A stretch of DNA of 64,000 nt from the NCBI RefSeq assembly GCF_002285495.1, contig NZ_CP016786.1:82001-146000 (forward strand), in the 5' to 3' direction. Source of the stretch: Clostridium isatidis. GTDB lineage: Bacteria > Bacillota > Clostridia > Clostridiales > Clostridiaceae. Below, piece after piece: positions 18,220 to 27,710 of the stretch. The notes beneath the pieces were generated by a model. That model made no database searches. It was not told where the DNA came from and worked only from the letters and a program-made list of their open reading frames with translations. The first letter of the stretch is position 1, and each line of letters opens with the position of its first letter. Made by a program: the position numbers and the translations under genes.

Positions 18220-19986
18220 TTGTCGCAATTAAATAAATTGTATAGAAATTTTATAATTTTACAAGAAGACGAGAGAGGATACTCTAATTCTAATGACAAA
18301 ACCTTATCAGGATATTCAAAGATTGAAGCAAAAGGAGATAAATGTAAGATTTCTTTTTATGCTCAAAATCTAAGAAGTGATATTAATGATTACCACGCTT
18401 TAGCTATTTGCAGCAAGAAGGATAATAAAAAAATATTAGACTTAGGTAATATTGTAGTATCAGACGGAGGAAAGGCTGAGTTAACCAAGGAGTACTCAAT
18501 AGATGATATAGGAGGAATTGGTCTATCCTACGATAAAATATCTGGTGTTGCAGTAGCAAAGATGAAGGAAGATATTCCTATAATTATTATGTGCGGCTTC
18601 ATTAATGGGGAAGAACCAAAAGATAATTGGAAAAATTATAAGATTGAAAAAGATTCTTGTGAGAAATCAAAAGCAGAACATAAGAAGAAGGATAGCAAGA
18701 AGAAGAAGGAAAAGAGAACTGATGGAGATAAAATTTTAGAAGAAAAATCTTCAGCAGTTAGTAAAGAAGAGACAAGTGCTTCTATAACAAATTCTTCAGA
18801 AGATAGAAAGAAGGTAAATGGTCCTAATGAAGCTAATGCGAACAATTTAACAACAACAATTCCACAAACAGTACCTACTGGTATGGGAACAATGGCAATG
18901 GGTACTGTGCCAACAGGTACAATACCAACAGCAACTATACCGATGGGAACTGTACAAACTGGAACAGTACCAATAGCAACAATGCCAAATGGTACAATGC
19001 CAAATGGTACAATGACAAATATACAAGGTGAAGTTAGTGAATTTATTGATAGTATAGGAGGAACAGCAGTTGATACAAATCAAGATGGAGTTGTAGATAC
19101 TGTATGCATACCATATGAAACAATGGTTGATATGATGGGGACAACAGGAACAGCTATGAATGGATCAACTATGAATGGAGCAGTTCCTTTTGGAACATTG
19201 AATTCTATGCCAAATATTAATATGCAAAATGGACAAACAACTCTGCCATATGGATATATTCATAGAGTAGAAAATGAGTCGGATAATCCATTTAATAGCA
19301 ATAATTATGAAAATCCATTTGCTTCAACAGAAAATATAGATACTCCTTTCTATGATAGACGAAAAGATCCATTTGATGATAAATTCTATAATGAAAATCC
19401 ATTTGTAAATAATAATAGAAGTGATAATTTTGCTGATGTAGGAATTAAAGAAGATAATGATTATATAAGTACAATCAATAGAACAAGAATTGCTAGCACT
19501 AAAAAAACTACAAGTAAATTTGATGAATATGAAAATCAAATAGAAGAATTATCTAGTAATTTTAAAATTAGAGGAAGCGTTGGAGAATATTTTGAAACAA
19601 TTGCAAGAGGATTTGAACTGGTTAAGGATTATCCTAGAGAAATAAAATATTGCAAATGGTATGAAGTTCCTGTAGGTGATTTAAATGACTTGTGCAATAT
19701 GTCAAATTACAATAGATATACAGTAGCTTATTATCCAATGCTAAATTACTATCCATATATAAGAAAATATAAGAGATTTTTATTAGGTTATAAATGCGAT
19801 AAGGATGGAAATTTAAAATATATTGTTTATGGAATACCAGGAAGAAAAAATATAGAAGATCAGCCATATGAAGGTAAGACAGGCTTTGTAACCTGGGTTA
19901 AGGATAAACAAAGAGATGGAATGGGATATTGGCTAATGTTCTATGATTTTAGAAATTCAATAGTTGTTGTTCCTATGGAACAATAA
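18220..19986 (+). CDS. Clostridial modular protein with T/P/G-rich repeats and NPF motifs (function unknown)
   Basis: A 588-residue protein that starts with TTG behind GGAGG. It is modular. An N-terminal globular part (residues 1-140) is followed by a Lys/Glu-rich linker (about 145-175). A repeat tract of about 50 residues (from about 215) is built on short G-T-[VIM]-P type units. A loop resembling an EF-hand (DTNQDGVVD) comes next, then a stretch with several [NDT]PF motifs (about 355-400). A conserved-looking C-terminal domain is rich in Tyr and Trp (ending WVKDKQRDGMGYWLMFYDF). No signal peptide or membrane segment is seen. The ends look like clostridial DUF-type domains, possibly spore- or surface-associated, but I cannot name a function. 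Confidence 0.6.
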   Translation: MSQLNKLYRNFIILQEDERGYSNSNDKTLSGYSKIEAKGDKCKISFYAQNLRSDINDYHALAICSKKDNKKILDLGNIVVSDGGKAELTKEYSIDDIGGIGLSYDKISGVAVAKMKEDIPIIIMCGFINGEEPKDNWKNYKIEKDSCEKSKAEHKKKDSKKKKEKRTDGDKILEEKSSAVSKEETSASITNSSEDRKKVNGPNEANANNLTTTIPQTVPTGMGTMAMGTVPTGTIPTATIPMGTVQTGTVPIATMPNGTMPNGTMTNIQGEVSEFIDSIGGTAVDTNQDGVVDTVCIPYETMVDMMGTTGTAMNGSTMNGAVPFGTLNSMPNINMQNGQTTLPYGYIHRVENESDNPFNSNNYENPFASTENIDTPFYDRRKDPFDDKFYNENPFVNNNRSDNFADVGIKEDNDYISTINRTRIASTKKTTSKFDEYENQIEELSSNFKIRGSVGEYFETIARGFELVKDYPREIKYCKWYEVPVGDLNDLCNMSNYNRYTVAYYPMLNYYPYIRKYKRFLLGYKCDKDGNLKYIVYGIPGRKNIEDQPYEGKTGFVTWVKDKQRDGMGYWLMFYDFRNSIVVVPMEQ

Positions 19987-20020
19987 TAAAAAAATGTACT
20001 TAAAGTCCTGATGAGTATAA

Positions 20021-20533
20021 GTGAATAAAAAGATATTTTTTTTAATATCCCTTCTGTCATTTCTTATGCTTATTATCCTAGGTATGAGTAATATATTTAT
20101 TGAGGATATAAGAGAAGTTGCAATTTCCAATAACAATATAGATAGTTTTAATTACCATGTGCTTGGAGAAGGGAGTTATAAAGTTTTATTACCGGAAGAT
20201 TGGATTGTTGAAGAAAATTATTCTAATTTTGATAAAGAACTAGATGTGGATTTCAGCAATAAGCAAAATATAGAAGGTAATATTATAATTTTAGAAGGGG
20301 ATTTAGAAGAAGCTATTAAGCTTATGCTTAATGAAGAGACTGGAGAAATGCTTAGAAATTCTAATGAAGATTGGAATATAGTAGAGCTTAATAAAGACAA
20401 CTATATAAATAAGTATTATATTAAGCAGTACTCAGAGGGAAAAGTTTTAATTATCAAATATTCTTACAAAAAGGGAAAAGTAAAAAACAGTATGAAGGTA
20501 GTATTTGATAAGATATCAAATAGCTTTCAATAA
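20021..20533 (+). CDS. Membrane-anchored protein, PsbP-like fold possible
   Basis: A 170-residue protein starting with GTG. One N-terminal membrane segment (FFLISLLSFLMLIILGMSNIF) anchors an extracellular domain. That domain begins GEGSYKVLLPEDWIVEENYSNF and has alternating strands, a pattern resembling PsbP/MOG1-like proteins. The ribosome site is weak. It follows the modular protein by 34 bases and may be co-transcribed with it. Function unknown. Confidence 0.5.
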   Translation: MNKKIFFLISLLSFLMLIILGMSNIFIEDIREVAISNNNIDSFNYHVLGEGSYKVLLPEDWIVEENYSNFDKELDVDFSNKQNIEGNIIILEGDLEEAIKLMLNEETGEMLRNSNEDWNIVELNKDNYINKYYIKQYSEGKVLIIKYSYKKGKVKNSMKVVFDKISNSFQ

Positions 20534-20581
20534 AAATATAATAAGTTTGCTATAAAACAAGTAAAGTATTATAATTTATTT

Positions 20582-20620
20582 ATAGTTAGGAAAAGCTAAT
20601 GCTTATCCTAACTATATTTT
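20582..20620 (+). terminator. Intrinsic terminator
   Basis: ATAGTTAGGA...TCCTAACTAT stem followed by ATTTT. Confidence 0.75.
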
Positions 20621-20659
20621 CTATATACATTAACTTTTTAGTAGAGGGGAAAGATATAA

Positions 20660-21466
20660 TTGAAAAAAATAATAAAGATAATGAGTACCATAATGTTAAT
20701 AATGTTATCTTTAAATTTAAAATCCTGTGAAACAAAAAAGGATAATTACTTTGATTACTTAAAAAATAGTAATGTAGAGCTTATAAGTATTCAAAATGTT
20801 AGAGATAAATCTTTTAAATTCTTAATGACTGATAAAAAAGCAATAAATAATATGTCAGATTTATTATCTAAAGCTGAAGTTAGTGAAACTAAATCAGATT
20901 TAGATCCAGATTACATATTTCAAATAAAAATTGGAGATAAAATAGAAGAATATAATTATATTGTTGGTGACTATAACGGAAATTTTTATAATGATGAAAG
21001 AATTTTTACAATGCCAAAAAGGTTAGATGAGGCAATAATGCAAAATCTTTCAATTATAAGAAAACCAAGAGATTTTGAATATATATATTACAATACAATT
21101 CTAGATACAATAAAATTAAATAAAGAACAATTAACAGATAAAAAGGTTGGAATAGATATATATCAGGATATAGATTGTTTAAAATATATATTATCAAGTG
21201 AATTAAAAGAATTTATTAATAATGCAAAAGAAATTCTTCCTAATGTTGAATTGGTAGAGAAAGATACGAGTAATTTTGATGTTGTAATAGGTATAAAAAA
21301 TAGAGGACATAGTACAACTGTTTATAAAAGCAATATAAAGATTGAGAATAAAATAGATAAGTCTGAAGATAACTATTATGTAATTGGGGAATATGAATTT
21401 AATGAATGGGATTACAAGGTATATCACGAGAAGGAAGTTCCTAGGGAGATAAAGAATAAGTGGTAG
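20660..21466 (+). CDS. Putative lipoprotein of unknown function
   Basis: A 268-residue protein with a TTG start and AGAGGGG upstream. The N-terminal signal (KKIIKIMSTIMLIMLSLNLKSC) ends in a lipobox-like LKSC, which would place a lipidated Cys near residue 23. The rest is an acidic/lysine-rich soluble domain with no motif I recognise. It ends 12 bases before the mrp start, so the two may share a transcript. Confidence 0.55.
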   Translation: MKKIIKIMSTIMLIMLSLNLKSCETKKDNYFDYLKNSNVELISIQNVRDKSFKFLMTDKKAINNMSDLLSKAEVSETKSDLDPDYIFQIKIGDKIEEYNYIVGDYNGNFYNDERIFTMPKRLDEAIMQNLSIIRKPRDFEYIYYNTILDTIKLNKEQLTDKKVGIDIYQDIDCLKYILSSELKEFINNAKEILPNVELVEKDTSNFDVVIGIKNRGHSTTVYKSNIKIENKIDKSEDNYYVIGEYEFNEWDYKVYHEKEVPREIKNKW

Positions 21467-21478
21467 GAGGAAATAATT

Positions 21479-22303
21479 ATGGCAAATAATATAACATTTA
21501 TAGGTAAGGGCAAGCCTAATCCAAAGCATTTTGGAAAAACAATGCCTAAGTATGGACAAATAAAGAATACAATAGGAATAATTAGCGGTAAAGGCGGCGT
21601 TGGAAAGTCAACAGTAACAGGAATATTAGCTAGTACATTAAGTAAAAAGGGTTATAAAGTTGGTGTATTAGATGCAGATATAACAGGACCATCAATGCCA
21701 AGATTTTTTGGAGTAAATGGTAAAAGAGCAGGAATTGAACCAATAGATCAAGAAAACTTTAAATATGATCCTGTTATATCTGAGGGAAATGTAAAGATAA
21801 TGTCAATGAATCTTATGATGCCTAAGGAAGATGAACCTGTTATTTGGAGAGGACCAGTAGTTACAAGCGTTTTAACACAATTATTTACAGATACTAAGTG
21901 GGGAGAATTAGATTATTTATTAATAGATATGCCTCCTGGAACATCAGACATAACCTTAACTGTTATGCAAAGTTTTCCAATAGATGAACTTATAGTTGTT
22001 TCTACTCCTCAAGATATGGTTTCAATGATAGTTAAAAAAGTAGTGAATATGGCAAAAAAGATGAATGTTCCGATAAGGGGAGTTATAGAAAATATGTCTT
22101 ATATAAATTGCCCAGGATGTGATACAAAAATTAGAGTTTTTAGCAAAAAGTCTGCAGAAGAACATTCAGTTAATTTAGGTGTACCTTTACTAGGCGAATT
22201 ACCTATTAATGTAGATTTAACAGAAGCTCTTGAAGAAGGAAGAGCTGAAGAGTATGTTAGAGATAATGATTTATATTCATTAATCTTTGAAGCATTATAT
22301 TAA
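21479..22303 (+). CDS. mrp: Mrp/NBP35-type P-loop ATPase, Fe-S cluster carrier
   Basis: A cytoplasmic scaffold/carrier for [4Fe-4S] clusters. The 274-residue protein has a deviant Walker A GKGGVGKSTVTG near residue 38, Walker B-like LLIDMPPGTSD, and the CPGC pair (NCPGCDTKIRVF) that holds the bridging cluster in dimers. TAGGAGG precedes the ATG. A [4Fe-4S] ferredoxin follows, in line with an Fe-S role. Confidence 0.92.
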   Translation: MANNITFIGKGKPNPKHFGKTMPKYGQIKNTIGIISGKGGVGKSTVTGILASTLSKKGYKVGVLDADITGPSMPRFFGVNGKRAGIEPIDQENFKYDPVISEGNVKIMSMNLMMPKEDEPVIWRGPVVTSVLTQLFTDTKWGELDYLLIDMPPGTSDITLTVMQSFPIDELIVVSTPQDMVSMIVKKVVNMAKKMNVPIRGVIENMSYINCPGCDTKIRVFSKKSAEEHSVNLGVPLLGELPINVDLTEALEEGRAEEYVRDNDLYSLIFEALY

Positions 22304-22368
22304 TATATTACATATAAAAAATAAAAATAGGGAAATAATATTACTGGATTTTATAAAAGAAAGGGTGA

Positions 22369-22563
<195 letters not shown>

Positions 22564-22570
22564 TAAAAGA

Positions 22571-22600
22571 AAAAGTGGATGATTAAATCCACTTTTTTTA
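22571..22600 (+). terminator. Intrinsic terminator after ferredoxin
   Basis: AAAAGTGGAT/ATCCACTTTT stem with a T-run. Confidence 0.88.
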
Positions 22601-22631
22601 TTTTAAATAAATATTCCATTGTATATATAAA

Positions 22632-22832
22632 TTAAATAAAGTCAGTAAGATTATTATGATAAACTTTAGGTCTATTACTAGTATTACAATTTAATTCACT
22701 TGTATTAATTTTGACCACAGAACCAATAGTTAAATAATCATTGACTTTATTAATGGGAACTTTAATTACAGTATCATCTTCTAATATGACAGAAGCTTCA
22801 AAATAATCATAATCAATAATTTTTCCCTTCAA
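22632..22832 (-). CDS. Small beta-rich protein of unknown function
   Basis: A 66-residue protein. The first 40 residues (KGKIIDYDYFEASVILEDDT, then VIKVPINKVNDYLTIGSVVKI) look like a small beta-barrel, as in DUF3006-type proteins. A ribosome site (TAGGTGGTG on the minus strand) precedes the ATG. It lies downstream of degV on the same strand. Function unknown. Confidence 0.55.
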   Translation of the reverse strand: MKGKIIDYDYFEASVILEDDTVIKVPINKVNDYLTIGSVVKINTSELNCNTSNRPKVYHNNLTDFI

Positions 22833-22903
22833 AATAACACCACCTAATAATTAGTTAATGTTATTTTGTGCAATTAAATTATTTTAATACAAAAAGATAA
22901 TTA

Positions 22904-23749
22904 TTAATTTATTTGTTGTATAGCCAAACCAAGCAAGCCAGGACCAGCATGTACGCCTAAAGCTGGACTTATTTGAGATATATTTAAATCAATAATATTC
23001 TTTAAATTTTTAAGTGATTCCATAAATTTTTTAGCTTCTTCAAGAGCTCCCCCGTGAAGAACCCACACTTTACATTTACCTTTTTCTAATTCTTCCTTTA
23101 GTATGTCTGTTAATTTTGAAATAGATTGCTTTCTTCCTCTGGCTTTGCAAACAGAATAATATATTCCATTTTCATCTACTGTAATAATAGGCTTTAAATT
23201 TAACATTTGCCCAATCATTCCAGATACTTTTCCAATTCTTCCACCCTTAATAAGGTAATCTAGTGTACTAAGAGTAAAGTAGCCAGTAATTTTACTTCTT
23301 ATAATAGGAATTTCCTTAATTATTTCCTCGAAGCTTCTTCCTTCTTTTATTAACTTAGCGGTTTCTAAGGCAACTATTCCTTCTGGCATTGCCAATATTT
23401 TTGTATCAAAAACAAAAGAAGTCAGCTTTGGATGATCTTCTAACAATAATCTAATAGAGTTATGAGTACCGGATAATCCACTAGATATAGTTATTGCTAT
23501 AACATGAGTATATTCTTCTTTTTCTAAAGTATTTAAAATTTCTTCTATATCTTCAGCGCTAGGTAGAGAAGTTTTGGGAACTTCCTTATCTAAATTAGAA
23601 TAAACCTCATCTGCTGATATCTCTAATATATCTTTATATTCGCCTGTTGAATAGGAAATTCTTAAGGGTAGTAATTTAATATTATATTCTTTCATTTCTT
23701 CAAGAGATAAATCGCAGGCGCTATCAACTAATAGTGCTATTTTTTGCAT
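22904..23749 (-). CDS. DegV family fatty-acid-binding protein
   Basis: DegV/FakB-type proteins bind a fatty acid and present it to the FakA kinase. The protein of about 281 residues has the first motif VDSACDLSLEEM, the ITISSGLSGTHNS motif that contacts the carboxylate, and YLIKGGRIGKVSG. I start at the ATG at 23749 behind GGAGG; the frame is open further upstream without a ribosome site. No fakA gene is in the window. The lipid ligand is a family inference. Confidence 0.9.
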   Translation of the reverse strand: MQKIALLVDSACDLSLEEMKEYNIKLLPLRISYSTGEYKDILEISADEVYSNLDKEVPKTSLPSAEDIEEILNTLEKEEYTHVIAITISSGLSGTHNSIRLLLEDHPKLTSFVFDTKILAMPEGIVALETAKLIKEGRSFEEIIKEIPIIRSKITGYFTLSTLDYLIKGGRIGKVSGMIGQMLNLKPIITVDENGIYYSVCKARGRKQSISKLTDILKEELEKGKCKVWVLHGGALEEAKKFMESLKNLKNIIDLNISQISPALGVHAGPGLLGLAIQQIN

Positions 23750-23970
23750 AATAATCCTCCCCGGATATAAATTTATATATTTTAATTTATGCTTAAACAT
23801 TTACATTATTTAAACCAATTATATCATAACAGTCAAGTATAGCAATAGTAATAGATATTTATAAAAGCAAATTAATATTGTCAATATTAGATATTATTAA
23901 AAAAAACTGATTAAAGGTTAAAAATACCATTTATTCATATGAAATCTATGGAAATCTAATTAAGCTATAT

Positions 23971-23999
23971 TTGATGAGAATATTTTTAAATAGTATAAT
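23971..23999 (+). promoter_or_regulatory. Promoter of nrdD
   Basis: TTGATG, a 17-base spacer and TATAAT, followed 15 bases later by the NrdR-box-like palindrome. The rest of 23750-23970 is AT-rich with nothing further identified. Confidence 0.65.
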
Positions 24000-24013
24000 A
24001 AATACTAATAACG

Positions 24014-24029
24014 ATACAATATATTGTGT
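24014..24029 (+). promoter_or_regulatory. NrdR-box-like operator
   Basis: ATACAATATATTGTGT contains the perfect palindrome ACAATATATTGT. This is close to the NrdR consensus (ACACWATATATWGTGT). It sits just downstream of the -10 element of nrdD, where a repressor would block transcription. Only one clear box is visible, whereas pairs are usual. Confidence 0.6.
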
Positions 24030-24045
24030 GATGGAGGAATGGTTA

Positions 24046-26163
24046 ATGCTATATGTAGTGAAGAGGGATGGCAGAGAGGTTACCTTTGATGCATTAAAGA
24101 TATCAAGGGCAATTAAGAGAGCAGCTGATGATGTTAAATCTAGCTTAAAAGAAAGTGAATTATTAGAAGTAGTAGGTAAGGTTCTTTCTTATATAGAACA
24201 ATCTGAAAAAACTAAGATAACAGTAGAGGAAATTCAGAATTTAATAGAAAAGGCATTATTAGAAAGTGGTTATAATGATATACAAAGGGTTTATTCAAAC
24301 TATAGAAGAGAAAGAACAAAAATAAGAGAAATAAAATCTGATTTAATGAAGGCTATTAAAAAGATAGGGATAGAAACAGATAGAGATAATGCAAATGTTG
24401 GGAATAATTTTAGTTCAAAGCTTTTAAGAATAGCATCTGAATCTAATAAGTGGCATAATTTAGCTGCTATGCCTAAGCATCTAGCGAAAGCTCATGAAAA
24501 TGGAGATTTATACTACCATGATTTAGACAGTTATAACCTTACAATAAACTGTTTGCACATACCAACAGGAGAGGTATTACAAAGAGGCTTTAATACTGGA
24601 TATGGAACTATTAATTCTCCTAAGAGAATAGAAACAGCAGCAGAATTATCTTGTATTTTGCTTCAATCATCTCAAAATGATATGTTTGGAGGTCAATCTC
24701 ATCCTAATTTTGATAATGATTTAGGTGAATTTATAGAACCAACTAGGGAAGAAATAAGAAAAGAATTAATAGAACTTGGGATAAATGAAGAAAAGATTGA
24801 AGGATTAGTTGAAAAGAAATTAAGAAAAAGAGTTCATCAAGCAATGCAGGGAATTGTATATAATTTAAATACAATGCATTCAAGAGCAGGGTCACAAGTG
24901 CCATTTAGTTCAGTAAATTTAGGAATACCAGCCTCTGATGATGCTGCCTTAGTATGCGAAATATTCCTCCTTGAATATGAAAAAGGACTTGGAAAGGGAG
25001 AACAGCCAATATTCCCCAATATAATCTTTAGAGTAAAAGAAGGAGTTAATAGGGAACCGTCAGATAAATATTATTATTTATTTAAATTAGCTGCTAGAGT
25101 TGCTGCAAAGAGAATGAACCCTACATTTATGAATATAGATGCAGATTTTAATAAGGAATATTATGATAAGGGATATTTACCTGCAACAATGGGGTGTAGA
25201 AGTTATGTTATGAGTAATATAAATGGTGAGCCGGGTTGTGAAGGTAGGGGAAATATAGCCCCAGTAACAATTAATCTGCCTAGAATAGGAATTCAGGCAA
25301 AAGGAAATCTTAAAGAATTCTATAGAATATTAGATAAAAGATTAGAATTAGCTAAGGAATCTCTTCTTCATAGATATGATGTGCTAAAGAATCTAAAAGT
25401 TAAGGATCTTCCTTTTGTAGCAGGTCAAGGGTTGTTAAGGGGTTCAGAGGGATTATCTAAAGAAGATTCAATAGAACCTATATTAAAACAAGGAACATGG
25501 GGAATAGGTTTTATAGGACTTGCAGAAACTCTTGTAGCGTTAACAGGTTACCATCATGGAGAAAATACCGCTTCTAGAGAACTTGGATTTGAAATTGTGT
25601 CTCACATACGAAGTTTTGTAGATAAGGCTAAAAGTGAAACTAAACTTAATTGGAGTTGTTATGCAACACCAGCAGAAGGTCTTTCAGGCAAATTTATTGT
25701 AAAGGATAAAAAGATATTTGGTATTATAAAGGGAGTAACAGATAAGGATTATTATACTAATAGCTATCATATCCCAGTTAATTTTCCGATATCAATAAAG
25801 GAAAAAATAGATATAGAAAGTCCTTATCATAAATTATGTAATGCAGGACATATAAGTTATATAGAAGTTGATGATTATCCATCAGCAGATGTTATTATGG
25901 ATATTATAGATTATGCTTATAAAAATACTAATATAAGCTATATAGGTATTAATTTTCATATAAGGTACTGCAAGGATTGTGGAACATATTTAGATAGCAG
26001 TTCTAGAAAGTGTAAAAGTTGTGGAAGTGAAAATATTCAAGGGGTATCAAGAGTAACTGGATATCTAGCTTTAGATGAAAGATTTGGACCAGGAAAATAC
26101 GAGGAAAGAGCTGATAGACTTACTCATAGTGAAGTTAAGAGAAATAATTATAAACTAGTGTAA
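24046..26163 (+). CDS. nrdD: Anaerobic ribonucleoside-triphosphate reductase
   Basis: Class III glycyl-radical enzyme that makes deoxyribonucleotides under anaerobic conditions. The protein of about 706 residues has an N-terminal ATP-cone (VVKRDGREVTFDALKISRAI) for allosteric control. The catalytic barrel ends in a zinc ribbon (CKDCG...CKSCG) and the radical glycine motif RVTGYLALDERF near the C terminus. I start at 24046 because GGAGG (24033-24037) fits it. Its activase nrdG lies apart at 31060, which is unusual since they are often adjacent. Confidence 0.97.
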   Translation: MLYVVKRDGREVTFDALKISRAIKRAADDVKSSLKESELLEVVGKVLSYIEQSEKTKITVEEIQNLIEKALLESGYNDIQRVYSNYRRERTKIREIKSDLMKAIKKIGIETDRDNANVGNNFSSKLLRIASESNKWHNLAAMPKHLAKAHENGDLYYHDLDSYNLTINCLHIPTGEVLQRGFNTGYGTINSPKRIETAAELSCILLQSSQNDMFGGQSHPNFDNDLGEFIEPTREEIRKELIELGINEEKIEGLVEKKLRKRVHQAMQGIVYNLNTMHSRAGSQVPFSSVNLGIPASDDAALVCEIFLLEYEKGLGKGEQPIFPNIIFRVKEGVNREPSDKYYYLFKLAARVAAKRMNPTFMNIDADFNKEYYDKGYLPATMGCRSYVMSNINGEPGCEGRGNIAPVTINLPRIGIQAKGNLKEFYRILDKRLELAKESLLHRYDVLKNLKVKDLPFVAGQGLLRGSEGLSKEDSIEPILKQGTWGIGFIGLAETLVALTGYHHGENTASRELGFEIVSHIRSFVDKAKSETKLNWSCYATPAEGLSGKFIVKDKKIFGIIKGVTDKDYYTNSYHIPVNFPISIKEKIDIESPYHKLCNAGHISYIEVDDYPSADVIMDIIDYAYKNTNISYIGINFHIRYCKDCGTYLDSSSRKCKSCGSENIQGVSRVTGYLALDERFGPGKYEERADRLTHSEVKRNNYKLV

Positions 26164-26210
26164 TAGGTTTAGTTTATATTTTTTAAAAAAGTTATTAGTA
26201 GAGTAATAAA

Positions 26211-26246
26211 AAAGGAGAAATTCTTTAAGGGATTTCTTCTTTTTTT
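26211..26246 (+). terminator. Intrinsic terminator of nrdD
   Basis: GGAGAAAT...ATTTCTTC stem (one G-T pair) followed by TTTTTTT. The following 26247-26532 holds no gene; it is AT-rich with short AGTAATAAG-type repeats just before the next start. Confidence 0.75.
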
Positions 26247-26532
26247 GTTTGGAAATTAAAGGAATTAGCAATGCAATGTTTTTAAAAATTCTTGCAAAAA
26301 ATAATGCTAAACAGAAAAAAATAGGGAAATGTTATAAAAATATTGAATAAAATATAAAAAAACTTGCAATTTTTATAAAATTTATAGCCTTTTTCACTTG
26401 TTTATAATATGGGTATATGATAGAATAAAACACAATAGGGGTAAAATCTTAAGTGTTAATGAAGATAAATAGTGAGTAATAAGTAATAAGCAATAAGAAA
26501 AGAGTAAAAGTAAATAAAAGGGGGCAAGAGTT

Positions 26533-27696
26533 ATGTCTATAAGAAATTTAAAAGACGGAAAAGAAATATACATTGTAGATACAACGCTTAGAGACGGAGA
26601 ACAAACAGCAGGCGTTGTTTTTGCAAATGAAGAGAAAATTGCAATAGCATCAATGTTAAGTGACCTTGGAGTTGATCAGCTTGAAGTAGGTATTCCAACA
26701 ATGGGTGGAGATGAAAAGGAAGCTATAAAGCAAATTGTAAAAAGAGTCAAAAATTCAAGCATTATGGCATGGAATAGAGCTGTTATAAAAGATGTAGAAG
26801 AATCAATAGATTGCGGAGTAGATGCAGTTGCAATATCAATATCAGTTTCTGATATTCATATAAAAAACAAGTTAAAAAAATCTAGAGAATGGGTATTAGA
26901 GAACATGGTTAAAACTGTAGAGTTTGCCAAGAAGAATGGATTATATGTTTCTGTAAATGGAGAAGATGCTTCAAGAGCCGATAGAGATTTCCTAGTAGAA
27001 TTTATAAAAACTGCAAGAGAAGCAGGTGCAGATAGATTTAGATATTGTGATACTGTAGGAATAATGGAGCCTTTTAAAATATATGAAGATATAAAATATT
27101 TATATGATAAAACAAATTTTGATATAGAAATGCATACTCATAATGACTTTGGAATGGCAACAGCTAATGCTATAGCGGGAATAAGAGCAGGAGCTAATCA
27201 TGTTGGGGTTACAGTGAATGGCCTTGGAGAAAGAGCTGGAAATGCAGCTTTAGAAGAGGTTATAATGGCTCTTATGATTGTATGCAAATATGAAGGAAAT
27301 ATTAAAACTAAGATGTTTAGAGAAATTTCAGAATATGTATCTCAAGCTTCAGGAAGATTTCTTCCATCTTGGAAGGCTATAGTTGGAGATAATATGTTTA
27401 AGCATGAATCAGGAATACATGCTGATGGGGCAATAAAAAATCCAAAGAATTATGAGGCCTTTGATCCTTCAATTGTAGGTTTAGAAAGGCAAATTGTTAT
27501 TGGTAAGCATTCAGGAAAGGCTGCCATAATAAATAAATTTAAAGAATATGATATAGAACTTACTAGTGAGGATGCTGATAAAATCTTAGAAATGGTAAGG
27601 GCAACATCTGTAAGATTAAAGAGAAGCTTATTTGATAAAGAATTAGCCTTAATTTATAAGGGATACAAGTTACAAAAAGAAAATGAAATAAACTAA
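26533..27696 (+). CDS. Homocitrate synthase/NifV-family protein, probably Re-citrate synthase
   Basis: A 387-residue DRE-TIM acyltransferase. It has DTTLRDGEQTAGVVF at the N terminus, the metal-site EMHTHNDFGMATANA, and the loop GLGERAGNAALEEV. In several clostridia the homologue next to aconitase is the Re-face-specific citrate synthase that condenses acetyl-CoA with oxaloacetate, and this gene is followed 14 bases later by aconitase. No nif genes are in the window, which weakens a nitrogenase homocitrate role. AAGGGGGC precedes the ATG. The exact substrate remains an inference from context. Confidence 0.72.
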   Translation: MSIRNLKDGKEIYIVDTTLRDGEQTAGVVFANEEKIAIASMLSDLGVDQLEVGIPTMGGDEKEAIKQIVKRVKNSSIMAWNRAVIKDVEESIDCGVDAVAISISVSDIHIKNKLKKSREWVLENMVKTVEFAKKNGLYVSVNGEDASRADRDFLVEFIKTAREAGADRFRYCDTVGIMEPFKIYEDIKYLYDKTNFDIEMHTHNDFGMATANAIAGIRAGANHVGVTVNGLGERAGNAALEEVIMALMIVCKYEGNIKTKMFREISEYVSQASGRFLPSWKAIVGDNMFKHESGIHADGAIKNPKNYEAFDPSIVGLERQIVIGKHSGKAAIINKFKEYDIELTSEDADKILEMVRATSVRLKRSLFDKELALIYKGYKLQKENEIN

Positions 27697-27710
27697 AGGG
27701 GGCAATTTAG

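Noticed and set aside
18847..19083. Cys/Trp/His-rich minus-strand frame (residues C-C-S-S-Y, C-H-C, W-H-C)
   Set aside because: It is the antisense of the GT[VIM]P repeat tract of the modular protein; composition is an artefact of that repeat.
26533..27696. True nitrogenase homocitrate synthase (nifV)
   Set aside because: No nif genes are nearby, and the immediate partner is aconitase, as in the clostridial Re-citrate synthase loci.
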